Below, piece after piece: positions 35,392-44,598 of a stretch of DNA of 64,000 nucleotides. Position 1 is the first letter of the stretch, and every line of letters starts with the position of its first letter. This DNA is from Amycolatopsis sp. WAC 01376. GTDB lineage: Bacteria > Actinomycetota > Actinomycetes > Mycobacteriales > Pseudonocardiaceae. The stretch spans positions 62,001-126,000 of the forward strand of contig NZ_QHKL01000013.1 in NCBI RefSeq assembly GCF_003947415.1. The letters are read 5' to 3'. The notes under the pieces were generated by a model. It did not search any database and had not been told where the DNA came from. It worked only from the letters and a program-made list of their open reading frames with translations. Made by a program: the position numbers and the translations under genes.

Positions 35392-38300
35392 CCCCCGGGG
35401 CGCTTGTGAAACGGCCCAGCACGTGGATCGTGCTGGCGCTCACCGTGCTGTCCTTTGTGCAGCGTCCCGGCAGGACGACCTTCGACACGAAACTCGACCT
35501 CGCGGTGGATCCGCTCGCCTTCCTCGGCAGGGCGCTGCACCTGTGGAATCCCCAGGCGACGGCGGGGGAGTTGCAGAACCAGGCGTACGGCTACCTGTTC
35601 CCGATGGGGCCGTTCTTCGCACTGTGCCAAGCCGTCGGGGTACCGGTGTGGATCGCGCAGCGGCTGTGGTGCGCGATCCTGCTCTCGGTCGCGTTCGGCG
35701 GCGCGCTGCTGGTGGCCCGCGCGCTGAAAATAGGGAACGAACGGACTCGGCTGATCGGAGCAGTCGGTTACGCCCTCGCGCCGAGGATGGTCACCGAAAT
35801 CGGTTCGCTGTCCTCGGAGATGCTGCCCGCCGTCCTGCTGCCGTGGGTGCTGCTGCCGCTGATCCTCGCCGACCGCGTCGGCTCGCCACGTCGCGCCGCC
35901 GGGTTGTCGGCGCTCGCCGTGCTGTGCATGGGCGGGATCAACGGCGCGATGGTCGTGATGGCGCTCGTACTGCCCGGGTTGTGGCTGCTGACCAGGAAAT
36001 GGCGGAGTACGCACGTCGAACTCGTCATCTGGTGGTTCGTCTTCGTCGCCGGCGTGATGCTGTGGTGGATCCTGCCGCTGGTTCTGCTCGGCCAGTACAG
36101 CCTGCCGTTCCTCGACTACATCGAGTCCGCGACGAACACCACGGCGCCGATGTCGTTGTTCGAGGTGCTGCGCGGCACGAACCAGTGGGTCGCCTATGTC
36201 GTGCAGGGCACGCCGTGGTGGCCGTCGGGCTGGGCCCTGATCGACAATCCCGTGCTGATGGCGGCCACCGGGCTGGTGGCCGCGGTCGAGCTGACCGACC
36301 TCGCGCGGCGCGGCCTGCCCGAGCGGCGGTTCCTGGTGCTCGGCGTCTTGACCGGGCTGACGCTGCTGACCGTCGGCTATGTCGGGACGCTCGACAGTCC
36401 ACTGGCGGAACCCGTCCGGCAGCTGCTCGACGGCCCGCTCGCGCCACTGCGGAACGTGCACAAGTTCGAGCCGGTGCTGCGGCTGCCGCTGATGCTGGCC
36501 TTCGTCCACGGCATCACGAGCGCCGCGCCCGCGCTGCGGCGGCATCTGCGGCCCGCGCTGGGGGCCCTGTTGGTCGTGGTGATGGCCGCGCCGGTGTGGT
36601 TGCTGACGTTGCGGCCGGGGCCGGGCTGGGACGAGGTGCCGGGATATTGGTACGACGCGATGGGCCACGTCGCCAAGACCGACGCGACGGCGCGCACGCT
36701 GCTGCTGCCCGCGACCGGCTTCGGCGAATACGACTGGGGCCGCACGGTGGACGAACCGGCGCAGGCCATCGCGGACAGCCCGTGGGCCGTGCGCAACCAG
36801 GTCCCGCTGGGCTCGGAGGGCAACACCCGCCTGATGGACTCGATCGACGCGGCCCTGGCCGACGGCAGAGGCGGTCCCGGGCTCGCCGCGCTGCTCGCGC
36901 GGTCGGGCTACCGGTTCCTGGTGCTGCGCGGCGACATCGACCGCGCCAAGGTCGGCGCGCCCGATTTCACGACGTTGCGCGCCGGGCTGGCGGGATCGCC
37001 GGGGATCGAGAAGTCGGCCCAGTTCGGGCCGCTGGAGATCTTCGAGGTGGAACGGCCGGTTCCGCTCGTCACCGCGACGTCCGCGAAGGACGTCCCGACG
37101 GTGAGCGGTGGCCCGGAGAACCTGTTGCCGTTGATGAACTCCGGACAGCTCGATCCCGGCACGCCGACGGTGCTGACCGGGGACGGCGGCTCGCCGACCG
37201 GGCCGAGGCTGGTCACCGACGGGCTGCGCCGCGCCGAACGCAACGTCGGCGGGGTGCGGGACAACCTGAGCCAGACGCTGACCGCCGGGGAATCGCCGCG
37301 ACAGCAACGAGCCGCGCTCGACGTGCTGCCGTTCCCCGGCGAGCAGCACCAGACCGTGGCCGCGTACCGGGGGATCCGCTCGGTGAACGCCTCGACGGCG
37401 GCGTCGTTCGCGGACGCGTTCGGCGGCTCGGATCCGAGCCATCAGCCGTTCGCCGCGGTGGACGGGGATCCCCGCACCGCTTGGCATTCGTCGAGCTTCA
37501 CCGGCCCGATCGGCCAATGGCTCGAAGTCGAACTGGACACCCCGAGGCTGGTGAACACGGTCGATCTCGCGATGGTCGACGACATCCGCGTCGGCTGGCC
37601 TGCCACCCGGATCCTGATCACGACGGACAACGGTTCCGTCGATCACCAGGTCGTCCGGGGCGAGGGGGCGCACTCCTATCCGGCGCCGCCGGGGGTGACG
37701 CGCAAGGTGCGGATCACGTTGCTGTCGCTCGTGGTCGGCAGGCAGGACGGCAACGTCGGGATCTCGGAGCTGAAGATCCCCGGCGTCGATCCGCAACGCG
37801 CGCTCGAAGTGCCAGCGGACCTGTCCGCCGGTGCGGCGCCGGGCTTCGCGTTCACGCGGGGTCAGCAGCCGAGGTACGCGTGTGTGCCGGACGGCGAGCA
37901 CGTCCGCTGTGACGCCAACGCGGCCCGCGACGGTGAAGAACCGGACGGGATCCGGCGGCTGTTCTCCACGACGTCGCGGAATGCCTACGAATTCGGCGGC
38001 ACCGTGCTGCCCGCCGGTGGCGGCCGGGTTCCGGTGGCCCTGCCGGGCGTGCGGGTGTCCGCGACGTCGCAGCTGGGCGGGGATCCGTCGGCGAGCGCGT
38101 TCGCCGCGGTGGACGGGAATCCGGCGACTACGTGGCTGCCCGACATCACCGACCTGCGGCCGACATTGACTCTGGAGTGGGAGAAACCCCAGACCATCTC
38201 CGGTATCCGGATCGCCGCCGATCCACGCGCGCCCGCGCGGCTGGAGCTGACGACACCGACGTCGAGCCGTTCCGTCGAACTCGACGCCTCCGGCGCGGCG

Positions 38301-39323
38301 ACGTTCCCGCCGCTGGAGACGTCGCAGCTGAAGATCGCGTTCGCCGGTCTCGACGACGACCAGCGGACCCGGAACTCGCTGGGCATCGGGACTCTGTCCC
38401 TGACCGGTGCCGAACTTCCCGCTCCGGACTCGGAATTCACGGTGCCCTGCGGATCGGGCCCGAACGTCCACCTGAACGGCTTCGACTACGACACTTCGGT
38501 CCGCGGCACACTCGCCGACTACCTCGCGCACCGGCCGCTGACGCTGTCCGCGTGCCCCGATTCGGCGGGCGGCGTCGACCTGGCGGCGGGCGGACACGAA
38601 CTGCGTACCGACCGGTCCGAGTCCTTTGTGGTCCAGGACCTGTGGCTCAAACCCGCCGGGCAGGCCGTTTCGCCCGCCGCGCATCGCGCCGTCACCGTGG
38701 ACTCCTGGGACGCGACGTCCCGGACGGTCACCGTGGCGGGCGGCGACGAGTCCATTTTGGCCGTTCCGGAAAACGCCAACGCGGGCTGGATTGCGTCACT
38801 GAACGGGACTCCGCTGGTGAAGACGCGCGTCGACGGCTGGCAGCAGGCGTGGATCCTGCCCGCGGGCTCGGGCGGAGTCGTCCAACTCGAGTTCACCCCG
38901 GACTGGAAATATCGCTCCGGCCTGCTCATCGGCGCGATCGCGATCCTGGCCGTACTGATCGGCGTGCTGTGGCCGGTCCGCCGGCGCCGCGTCTCCGTCG
39001 AGGCTGGTTCCGGTGTCGTCGTCCCCGTGGTCCTCATCGGACTGCTGGCCGTCCTCGGCGGAATGCTGCCGATCGTCCTGCTGATCGCCGTCCTGCTGGC
39101 CCGCCAGTTCAGCGAACGCGCGCCGCGGTACCTCGCTTTCGGCGGGATGGCCGCGGGAACACTCGTCGCGGTGGTGGGGCGGCTGCTGGGACACGGGCAG
39201 GAGTGGGCCTACGGTCCGGTGACGCAGGCTTCGCTGCTGCTGGCGGCGGCGGCGATGGTGGCGATGTGTGTGCCTTGGTTCAAGGGACCGTCACCGGATG
39301 TGGACGTCCGGACGGAGTCGTGA
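35385..39323 (+). CDS. aftD: alpha-(1->3)-arabinofuranosyltransferase AftD
   Basis: A 1312-residue membrane GT-C enzyme that adds arabinofuranose from decaprenyl-phosphoarabinose to arabinogalactan or lipoarabinomannan. About 11 N-terminal helices (20-420) contain TTFDTKLDLAVDP in the first external loop, with the acidic residues expected of the GT-C fold. A large external part (about 430-1190) holds two discoidin-like carbohydrate-binding modules, marked by FAAVDGDPRTAWHS and FAAVDGNPATTWLP. C-terminal helices close the protein. Length and the DUF3367-type core match mycobacterial AftD (about 1400 residues). It has a leaderless-type start. The DUF559-like gene overlaps its 3' end by 33 bp in the opposite direction. 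Confidence 0.88.
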   Translation: MVTPGALVKRPSTWIVLALTVLSFVQRPGRTTFDTKLDLAVDPLAFLGRALHLWNPQATAGELQNQAYGYLFPMGPFFALCQAVGVPVWIAQRLWCAILLSVAFGGALLVARALKIGNERTRLIGAVGYALAPRMVTEIGSLSSEMLPAVLLPWVLLPLILADRVGSPRRAAGLSALAVLCMGGINGAMVVMALVLPGLWLLTRKWRSTHVELVIWWFVFVAGVMLWWILPLVLLGQYSLPFLDYIESATNTTAPMSLFEVLRGTNQWVAYVVQGTPWWPSGWALIDNPVLMAATGLVAAVELTDLARRGLPERRFLVLGVLTGLTLLTVGYVGTLDSPLAEPVRQLLDGPLAPLRNVHKFEPVLRLPLMLAFVHGITSAAPALRRHLRPALGALLVVVMAAPVWLLTLRPGPGWDEVPGYWYDAMGHVAKTDATARTLLLPATGFGEYDWGRTVDEPAQAIADSPWAVRNQVPLGSEGNTRLMDSIDAALADGRGGPGLAALLARSGYRFLVLRGDIDRAKVGAPDFTTLRAGLAGSPGIEKSAQFGPLEIFEVERPVPLVTATSAKDVPTVSGGPENLLPLMNSGQLDPGTPTVLTGDGGSPTGPRLVTDGLRRAERNVGGVRDNLSQTLTAGESPRQQRAALDVLPFPGEQHQTVAAYRGIRSVNASTAASFADAFGGSDPSHQPFAAVDGDPRTAWHSSSFTGPIGQWLEVELDTPRLVNTVDLAMVDDIRVGWPATRILITTDNGSVDHQVVRGEGAHSYPAPPGVTRKVRITLLSLVVGRQDGNVGISELKIPGVDPQRALEVPADLSAGAAPGFAFTRGQQPRYACVPDGEHVRCDANAARDGEEPDGIRRLFSTTSRNAYEFGGTVLPAGGGRVPVALPGVRVSATSQLGGDPSASAFAAVDGNPATTWLPDITDLRPTLTLEWEKPQTISGIRIAADPRAPARLELTTPTSSRSVELDASGAATFPPLETSQLKIAFAGLDDDQRTRNSLGIGTLSLTGAELPAPDSEFTVPCGSGPNVHLNGFDYDTSVRGTLADYLAHRPLTLSACPDSAGGVDLAAGGHELRTDRSESFVVQDLWLKPAGQAVSPAAHRAVTVDSWDATSRTVTVAGGDESILAVPENANAGWIASLNGTPLVKTRVDGWQQAWILPAGSGGVVQLEFTPDWKYRSGLLIGAIAILAVLIGVLWPVRRRRVSVEAGSGVVVPVVLIGLLAVLGGMLPIVLLIAVLLARQFSERAPRYLAFGGMAAGTLVAVVGRLLGHGQEWAYGPVTQASLLLAAAAMVAMCVPWFKGPSPDVDVRTES

Positions 39324-40232
39324 CCGGGCGCTGTCCAGCGCCGCCCGGAGTTCGGCCGCGACCTCGGCGGGTTCGGAACGCAGGCGTGACGGCAGTGTCT
39401 GGAGTACCACGATCCCGGCCGCGGCATAACGGGCGTTGCGGGCGAGTGTGTCGCGGAACCCCTCGGTTCCCGCGTGGTACCCGAGGGAATCGATTTCCCA
39501 GGCGAAGCCCAGCTCGTCACACCAGCCGTCCGGCTGCGCGATGTAGACGCCGTTCGCGTCGAAGATCTTGACATTCCATCGGCACTCGGGCAGATCGGAC
39601 CTCTGCCAGAGGTTCCAGGCGTCGGCCTCGGCGACCGAACGGGCGCCGCCCAGGATCGGCAGGAGCGTGTTCCGCAACGACTCCATGCCTGTCCGGCGGC
39701 CTTCCTCGAGTTCGTCGGAAAGCGCCCTTGGCAAGCAGAAGCCTCGCTGTACCGACTCGGCCATCATCGCGGTGACCGTGTCCTTGTCCCGTGTCCTTCG
39801 CACCGCGTCGATCACCGCTCGCGGTACCGGAGCTGTCGGGATGCCGGACCGTGATCTCGGTTTCGGCAGTCGGCGTGACCGTTCGATGTGGACGAACCCG
39901 CTGTCGGCGACCGAGCGCTCCGAGGGGACGAGCACGTGGACCTCGGTGGTGTCCGGGAGGTTGCGCAGGCCGTATCGCTCCAGGGCGCGCACACCGGTCA
40001 GGATCGAACCGTCACCGGCATGAAGGAGGGCGGCGAGAATCTTCTGTTCGTCCGTCGGCTCGCCGTTCTGGAGCAGCACGACGCCAGGCAGCAGCATTCG
40101 CCAGGCCTCACCGGGCTCGCAACGTCGCGAGATCGTCCGGCGTGGCATGCCGATGGCTTCGAGCTGTTTCGCCGTGATCACTGTCGAACCGCTGGTGATC
40201 AAAGGGTGGCGTACCCAGTCTCCTCTTCGCAC
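39291..40232 (-). CDS. DUF559/AbiEi-like domain protein
   Basis: A 313-residue soluble protein of a family common in actinobacteria. The N-terminal winged-helix part (VITAKQLEAIGMPRRTISRR) resembles the AbiEi antitoxin N-domain. The C-terminal part (RWNVKIFDANG, GFAWEIDSLGYH, ARYAAAGIVVLQTLPSRL) follows the Vsr/DUF559 restriction-endonuclease-like fold, with an E-x-D pair in place of a full catalytic set. No toxin gene is adjacent, so an antitoxin role is unlikely. GTG 40230-40232 is used; GTG 40179-40181 is an alternative. Its last 33 bp are antisense to aftD. Confidence 0.65.
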   Translation of the reverse strand: MRRGDWVRHPLITSGSTVITAKQLEAIGMPRRTISRRCEPGEAWRMLLPGVVLLQNGEPTDEQKILAALLHAGDGSILTGVRALERYGLRNLPDTTEVHVLVPSERSVADSGFVHIERSRRLPKPRSRSGIPTAPVPRAVIDAVRRTRDKDTVTAMMAESVQRGFCLPRALSDELEEGRRTGMESLRNTLLPILGGARSVAEADAWNLWQRSDLPECRWNVKIFDANGVYIAQPDGWCDELGFAWEIDSLGYHAGTEGFRDTLARNARYAAAGIVVLQTLPSRLRSEPAEVAAELRAALDSARSRLRPDVHIR

Positions 40233-40298
40233 CGGAACAGCTTGGAGTCGATCACCGACAGAATCCGGCGGCTCGGTGTCGTGACCGGACCTTTCGTG

Positions 40299-40351
40299 CG
40301 TGACCGTGTGGATTTTGGGACATCTGACGTCCCAAAATCCACACGGTCACG
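40299..40351. terminator. perfect 22-bp hairpin after the flippase gene
   Basis: Arms 40299-40320 and 40330-40351 are perfectly complementary around a 9-nt loop. It lies 2 nt past the flippase stop on the minus strand, and its sequence (CGTGACCGTGTGG...) is unrelated to families A and B. Probable terminator. Confidence 0.7.
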
Positions 40352-40353
40352 AA

Positions 40354-41550
40354 TCAGCGACGTGACCGCCACTCCAGCACGGCCCCGGAAAGTGCCAACC
40401 CCCCGGCACAGCAAGCCGCGACAGTGACCACCTGAACCGCCGAAGAGTGCAGCCAGGCGGTCACCAGCACGGTCTCCACGACCACCGTCGTCCACATCAG
40501 CACGGTCACTCGCCGGTCGCCGGCGGCGAGGCGGGAGAACAGCAGGATCTGGACCAGCGCGAGCATCGAGCCGGCGAGGGCGAACGGCCAGACCGGCATG
40601 GTGCTGGCGGCGTAGCCGGGGCCGCCGATGAAGGAGAGCAAGCGTGGGCCGGCGACCACCGAGACGAGGAGTACGACGGCGTCGAGGGCGGCGCAGACGG
40701 CCAGGGCGGCGGGCAGGATGCGGCGCCGGTCGGCGCCGTTCGCGAAGCGGGGGAGCACCAGGACGCCGACGGCTTGGGGTAGCCAGTAGGCGATTTTCGT
40801 GACGATCGCGCCGAGTGCGTACTCGCCCGCCTCGTTCGCGGGGAGGGTGTGGCGGGCCAGTACCAGGTCGAGGTTCACCAGCAGGACCAGCGCCAGCATC
40901 GCCTGCGCCGCGTGCAGGACCTCGCCGGCGTGCCAGCCCGCCTTCCGCGGTCGTTGCCGTCCACAGAGGAGCCAGCCGCAGAAGATCACCAGGTACGAGC
41001 CGATCGCGGTGCCGGCCAGCGCGCCGGTGGCGTCGCCGCCGATCAGCAGTCCGATCAGCGAACCGCCGACCTTGCCCGCGCCTTCGAGTGACATGAGCCC
41101 GGCCAGGCGCGCGAACCGGCCGCTGCCCTGCAACAGACCGTGGAAGAGGCCGAGCAGCGTCAGCGGGCCGAGTGTGACGGCGAGCAGAAGCGCGGGCACG
41201 ACGGAATCCAGGTGCAGCACGAAGACCAGTACCGGCGCCAGCAGCAGGCCGATGGCCGCGACGATGGCGCTCGTCGTGAGGCCCAGCGCCAGTAGTGTTC
41301 CCGAGTCCTGAGGTTTGCGAGCGACGCGCAGGGCGACCACGGTTTGCAGGCCCATCGCGGGTACGACGCCGATCACCAGTACCGCCAGCAGTGAACTCAG
41401 TTCACCGAACGCGCTCGGCGCGAGCAGCCGGGCGGCGATGATGCTCAGCGCGTAGGCGCCCGCGTTGTTGGCCGCCAGCGCGAGCGAAACGAGGATCGCC
41501 GCGACACGCTTGTCGGTTCTGGTCTGGCCGACCTCGACGTCTAAGCTCAA
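40354..41550 (-). CDS. polysaccharide flippase-like membrane protein (MATE/Wzx superfamily)
   Basis: A 398-residue polytopic protein with about 12 hydrophobic segments. ARLLAPSAFGELSSLLAVL after helix 1 is the typical opening of Wzx/RfbX-type lipid-linked oligosaccharide flippases, and GLFHGLLQGSGRFARLAGL matches helix 4 of the family. I chose TTG 41548-41550 because AGGAG lies 5 nt upstream; the longer open frame further up is antisense to the next gene. It is divergent from a GT-C-like gene with a shared TTAC-N6-GTAA site. It would flip an envelope glycan precursor, identity unknown. Confidence 0.8.
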   Translation of the reverse strand: MSLDVEVGQTRTDKRVAAILVSLALAANNAGAYALSIIAARLLAPSAFGELSSLLAVLVIGVVPAMGLQTVVALRVARKPQDSGTLLALGLTTSAIVAAIGLLLAPVLVFVLHLDSVVPALLLAVTLGPLTLLGLFHGLLQGSGRFARLAGLMSLEGAGKVGGSLIGLLIGGDATGALAGTAIGSYLVIFCGWLLCGRQRPRKAGWHAGEVLHAAQAMLALVLLVNLDLVLARHTLPANEAGEYALGAIVTKIAYWLPQAVGVLVLPRFANGADRRRILPAALAVCAALDAVVLLVSVVAGPRLLSFIGGPGYAASTMPVWPFALAGSMLALVQILLFSRLAAGDRRVTVLMWTTVVVETVLVTAWLHSSAVQVVTVAACCAGGLALSGAVLEWRSRR

Positions 41551-41561
41551 CGGCGCTCCTA

Positions 41562-41575
41562 TTACCGGCGAGTAA
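41562..41575. promoter_or_regulatory. TTAC-N6-GTAA site in a divergent promoter
   Basis: TTAC-CGGCGA-GTAA is a perfect palindromic pair of half-sites in the 68-nt gap between the flippase and the GT-C-like gene. Confidence 0.4.
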
Positions 41576-41618
41576 TCGAGCGACCATAACCGCGATCGAC
41601 GCGGAAAGGAAAGGGCAG

Positions 41619-43310
41619 TTGGACGCACGGCGTGAACGTCTCGTCCTGGCCGCGGTGTCGGCGGGGCTCGCGTCGCTGGTGTTCCTGCCGGTGCTCGGAC
41701 GCGGCTTCGTCCTGAGCTACGACATGGTGTTCGCCCAGCGTCAGTCGCTGGTCCCGGACGCATTGGGCCTCGGTTCCGCGCTGCCTCGTTCCGTCCCCGC
41801 CGACGCCGTGATCGCGCTCGCGACAGCGGTGATTCCCGGCGATGTGGTGCAGAAAATCGTCCTGGTGCTTTCGCTCTTCGTAGCGGCATATGGCGCAGCA
41901 CGGCTGGTGCCGACGGAGCAACTCGGTACGCGGATCGTCGCCGCCACCGCCTATGCGTGGACGGCCTATTTCGCGGAGCGGTTGTTCATCGGGCATTGGC
42001 CGCTCCTGCTCACCTACGCGTGTCTCCCGTGGATCGCGCGCGCCGCGCTTTCCCTGCGCCGGGACGAACCGAGGGCACTCGCGCGGCTGGTGCTCGCCTG
42101 CGCCCCCGCGGTGCTCACCCCACCAGGCGGCGTACTGGCCGCGCTCACCGCGCTCGTCCTGGCCGGGCCTCGGAAACTCGGGCACACCCTCGGTCTCGCC
42201 GTCGTGCTCAACCTGCCCTGGCTCGTGCCGACACTTCTGCACGAGGGCGGCACGTTGTCCGACCCCGCCGGGGTGGCCGCGTTCAGTGCCCGCGCCGAAA
42301 GCTGGGGTCCGGCGATCCTGAGCGTGCTCGGTCTCGGCGGCATCTGGAACGGCGACGTCGTCCCCGGCAGCCGGGGCGCGCCGATGGCCCCGGTGCTGAT
42401 CCTCGTCACGGTCGCCGTGGCGCTGGCCGGGCTCCGGCCGCTGGCACGAAGGTGGGGGACGCCGCCCGCGAGAGCGTTGCTGCTGCTGGGGGTTCTCGGT
42501 GTCGTGCTCGCCGCACTGGCGACACTGCCGTTCGGCGAACCCGTGCTGTCCTGGGCGATGGGCCACGTTCCCGGCGCGGGATTGCTGCGGGACGCGCAGA
42601 AATGGGTGGCTTGGTGGGCGCTTCCGGTCGCACTCGGGTTCGCGCTCGCGGCCGAAGCCGCCGCCACACGCCTGCGGACCGACGCGGCGCGCCGGGTGCT
42701 CATCGTGGCGGCCGCGCTCTTTCCCTTGCTCACCACGCCCGATCTCGCCTGGGGCGGCTGGGGGAGGATCGAAGCGGTGCCCTACCCGGACGACTGGAAC
42801 GCCGTCCACCGGGTGCTGGCGGAAGACGACCGGTCCGGTGACGTCGTCGCGCTGCCACTGTCCACGTTCCGCAGTTTCGCCTGGAACGATCACCGGACCC
42901 AACTGGACCCGGCGCCGCGCGCGCTGCCTGAAACCGTTCTCGTCGACGACACGTTGCGGGTCGGCGGCGAGGAGATCGCCGGCGAGGATTCCAGAATGGA
43001 CCGTGTCCGCGCCGCGAAGTCGCCCGAGGACCTGTCCGCGGCCGGGATCGGCTGGATCCTGGTCGAACACGGGACGCCGGGGCGGGTCGACCCGCGGTTG
43101 CTGACCGGCGCGGAACGGGTGTGGTCCGGTGACTGGCTCACGCTTTACCGCACTCCCGGTGAGCCCGCCGTGACCGAGACGCGATCACCGATCCCCGTCG
43201 TGCTGGCAAACGGAGTAGCAGTGCTCTCGATCGCCGCCGCACTGTTGTGCCTCAAGTTACCGGTGCGTACATTGAGCCGACGCAGGAATTCCCTGCCGCG
43301 GAAGGAGTAG
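41619..43310 (+). CDS. GT-C-like conserved envelope membrane protein (Rv0226c-type)
   Basis: A 563-residue polytopic protein with about 11 helices and an external C-terminal part from about residue 400. The first external loop has VLSYDMVFAQRQS, an acidic position like those of GT-C transferases. Size, topology and neighbours (GT4, Rv0224c-like methyltransferase, DUF3068) suggest the counterpart of M. tuberculosis Rv0226c; this is from context and not from alignment. TTG 41619 has AAAGGAAAGG just upstream. The 59-residue DUF2613 gene follows 3 nt after its stop. Confidence 0.72.
   Translation: MDARRERLVLAAVSAGLASLVFLPVLGRGFVLSYDMVFAQRQSLVPDALGLGSALPRSVPADAVIALATAVIPGDVVQKIVLVLSLFVAAYGAARLVPTEQLGTRIVAATAYAWTAYFAERLFIGHWPLLLTYACLPWIARAALSLRRDEPRALARLVLACAPAVLTPPGGVLAALTALVLAGPRKLGHTLGLAVVLNLPWLVPTLLHEGGTLSDPAGVAAFSARAESWGPAILSVLGLGGIWNGDVVPGSRGAPMAPVLILVTVAVALAGLRPLARRWGTPPARALLLLGVLGVVLAALATLPFGEPVLSWAMGHVPGAGLLRDAQKWVAWWALPVALGFALAAEAAATRLRTDAARRVLIVAAALFPLLTTPDLAWGGWGRIEAVPYPDDWNAVHRVLAEDDRSGDVVALPLSTFRSFAWNDHRTQLDPAPRALPETVLVDDTLRVGGEEIAGEDSRMDRVRAAKSPEDLSAAGIGWILVEHGTPGRVDPRLLTGAERVWSGDWLTLYRTPGEPAVTETRSPIPVVLANGVAVLSIAAALLCLKLPVRTLSRRRNSLPRKE
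43257..43270. promoter_or_regulatory. TTAC-N6-GTAC site upstream of the DUF2613 gene
   Basis: TTAC-CGGTGC-GTAC inside the 3' end of the GT-C-like gene. The 16-nt string GTTACCGGTGCGTACA is identical to 45701-45716 in the GT4/methyltransferase promoter. It would place a promoter about 44 nt before the small gene. Confidence 0.35.
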
Positions 43311-43313
43311 GTC

Positions 43314-43493
43314 TTGGGCACCCTCATCGGCGCGGCCGCCGCCGTCATCATCGGGCTGGCAACGGCCGCGGGCGGGAGTTACGCGCTGACGAACACCGCA
43401 GATCCGGACGCCGCACCCCAGGTGCAGGCGAAGATCAAGGAGCAGTTCAACCCGAATTCGAGCCCGGAGCACATCATTTACGGCAACCGCTGA
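43314..43493 (+). CDS. DUF2613 small secreted/membrane protein
   Basis: A 59-residue protein. TTG 43314 has GAAGGAG 7 nt upstream and comes 3 nt after the GT-C-like stop. One N-terminal hydrophobic segment (LIGAAAAVIIGLATAAGGSYAL) is followed by a short polar tail rich in Pro, Gln and Asn, ending IIYGNR. It matches the DUF2613 family of tiny actinobacterial exported proteins, whose M. tuberculosis member (Rv0236A) lies beside aftD; here it sits in the same envelope block. The next gene starts 4 nt after its stop. Function unknown. Confidence 0.8.
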   Translation: MGTLIGAAAAVIIGLATAAGGSYALTNTADPDAAPQVQAKIKEQFNPNSSPEHIIYGNR

Positions 43494-43497
43494 GCCG

Positions 43498-44598
43498 GTG
43501 TCCCAGCTCGCTTCCGACCACGCCGGCCGGGTCGTCGGGCTCTACGGCGACCCCACCGTTTCCTGGAGCATCCTCCTGGAAGCGAGACTGTCTTCGGTGC
43601 TGACGCCGGAAAAGGCGCGGATGCGGCTGGCGGTCGCCGTCGGGGAACGGCCATGGCTCGGGGCCGCCCCCGACGTCGAAGCCGTTGCCGGTGAAGAACT
43701 TCCGGCGATCCGTGATCGCTTCGCCGAGGCGTCGTACGAACGCGGCGCGCCGTTGCTTCGCGTCGCCGTCGGCGTCGACGAACCCGTCGTGCTGATCGCC
43801 GCGCACCACGGCGCGCTCGACGGTCTCGGCCTGCTCGCCGTCCTCGGGCTGGCCCTCGACATCCCGATCTCGTCCGCAGCCAAGGGAATCGGCGCGCGTA
43901 CGGCTGATCGATCCTTTCTCACGTCGGCCTTTCAGCGGCTCGCTGAAGCGCTTTTCGCGCCACCGGCCAGGATCACCCCGGAACGGGCCGAAAGTGGCTC
44001 AGGAGACGTGTTCAGCGCCCGTGTTCTCCCGCGCGCGCGGCTGGGGTCCGCGGCCTTCGCGGCGGCCGCCGCGAACCTGACCGAGACGTGGAACGCCCGG
44101 CACGGCGAGGAGACCGCCAGGGTGGTGGCCGCGGTGGGTGCCTCCTGGCGGGGCGGCGCCGCCCCGGAACCCGAGCACGACAGCGCGTTCTTCCGGTTGC
44201 GGCTCGGCCGCGAGCCCTCGGTCGCCGAAGTGCGCGCGCTGCTGGCCACCCAGCCGCCGGAACCCGATTTCCCCGCCCGCAGCAGCAGAATCGCCCGGCT
44301 GGGCACCCGGCTGCTGGCGGGCAGGCTCGGCTCGACCTATCTGGTTTCCAACCTCGGCGTCGTTTCGGCGGCGGACGCGGTCACGTCGATCGCGTTCTAT
44401 CCCGCCGCCAGCGGCCGCTCAGGCGTGGCGTTCGGCGCGGCGACCGTCGGGGACACGAGCACCGTCACCGTGCGCGCACGCCGCAAGGACTTCGACGACG
44501 CCGCCGCGGCCGGCCTGGCCGACGGGATCGTGGAAGCCTTGCGGAGTCAGGACCCTGGGATGGGGGATGGCCACCCCGGCCACGTCGCGCACGAGTGA
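43498..44598 (+). CDS. condensation-fold (PapA/WS-like) acyltransferase-type protein
   Basis: A 366-residue soluble protein of the condensation/chloramphenicol-acetyltransferase fold. The signature HHGALDGLGLL (HHxxxDG) supplies the catalytic His and structural Asp. GSTYLVSNLGVV matches the SNLG/DFG-like late motif of the fold. GTG 43498 follows the DUF2613 stop by 4 nt. There is no carrier protein or adenylation domain, so it resembles stand-alone PapA acyltransferases that acylate lipids or glycans more than an NRPS domain. Its last 180 bp are antisense to the GT4 gene. The acyl donor and acceptor are unknown. Confidence 0.7.
   Translation: MSQLASDHAGRVVGLYGDPTVSWSILLEARLSSVLTPEKARMRLAVAVGERPWLGAAPDVEAVAGEELPAIRDRFAEASYERGAPLLRVAVGVDEPVVLIAAHHGALDGLGLLAVLGLALDIPISSAAKGIGARTADRSFLTSAFQRLAEALFAPPARITPERAESGSGDVFSARVLPRARLGSAAFAAAAANLTETWNARHGEETARVVAAVGASWRGGAAPEPEHDSAFFRLRLGREPSVAEVRALLATQPPEPDFPARSSRIARLGTRLLAGRLGSTYLVSNLGVVSAADAVTSIAFYPAASGRSGVAFGAATVGDTSTVTVRARRKDFDDAAAAGLADGIVEALRSQDPGMGDGHPGHVAHE

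Noticed and set aside
35346..38684. Long open frame on the minus strand through the aftD region, continuous with the methyltransferase gene
   Set aside because: Only the last 234 codons (34641-35345) look like protein; the rest is antisense to aftD, with Arg/Pro-rich composition typical of high-GC shadows.
39291..40232. Abortive-infection (AbiE) antitoxin
   Set aside because: No AbiEii toxin gene is adjacent and the C-terminal part is a DUF559/Vsr-like fold, a widespread single-gene actinobacterial family.
43498..44598. NRPS condensation domain
   Set aside because: There are no adenylation, carrier or thioesterase domains, so a stand-alone acyltransferase is more likely.
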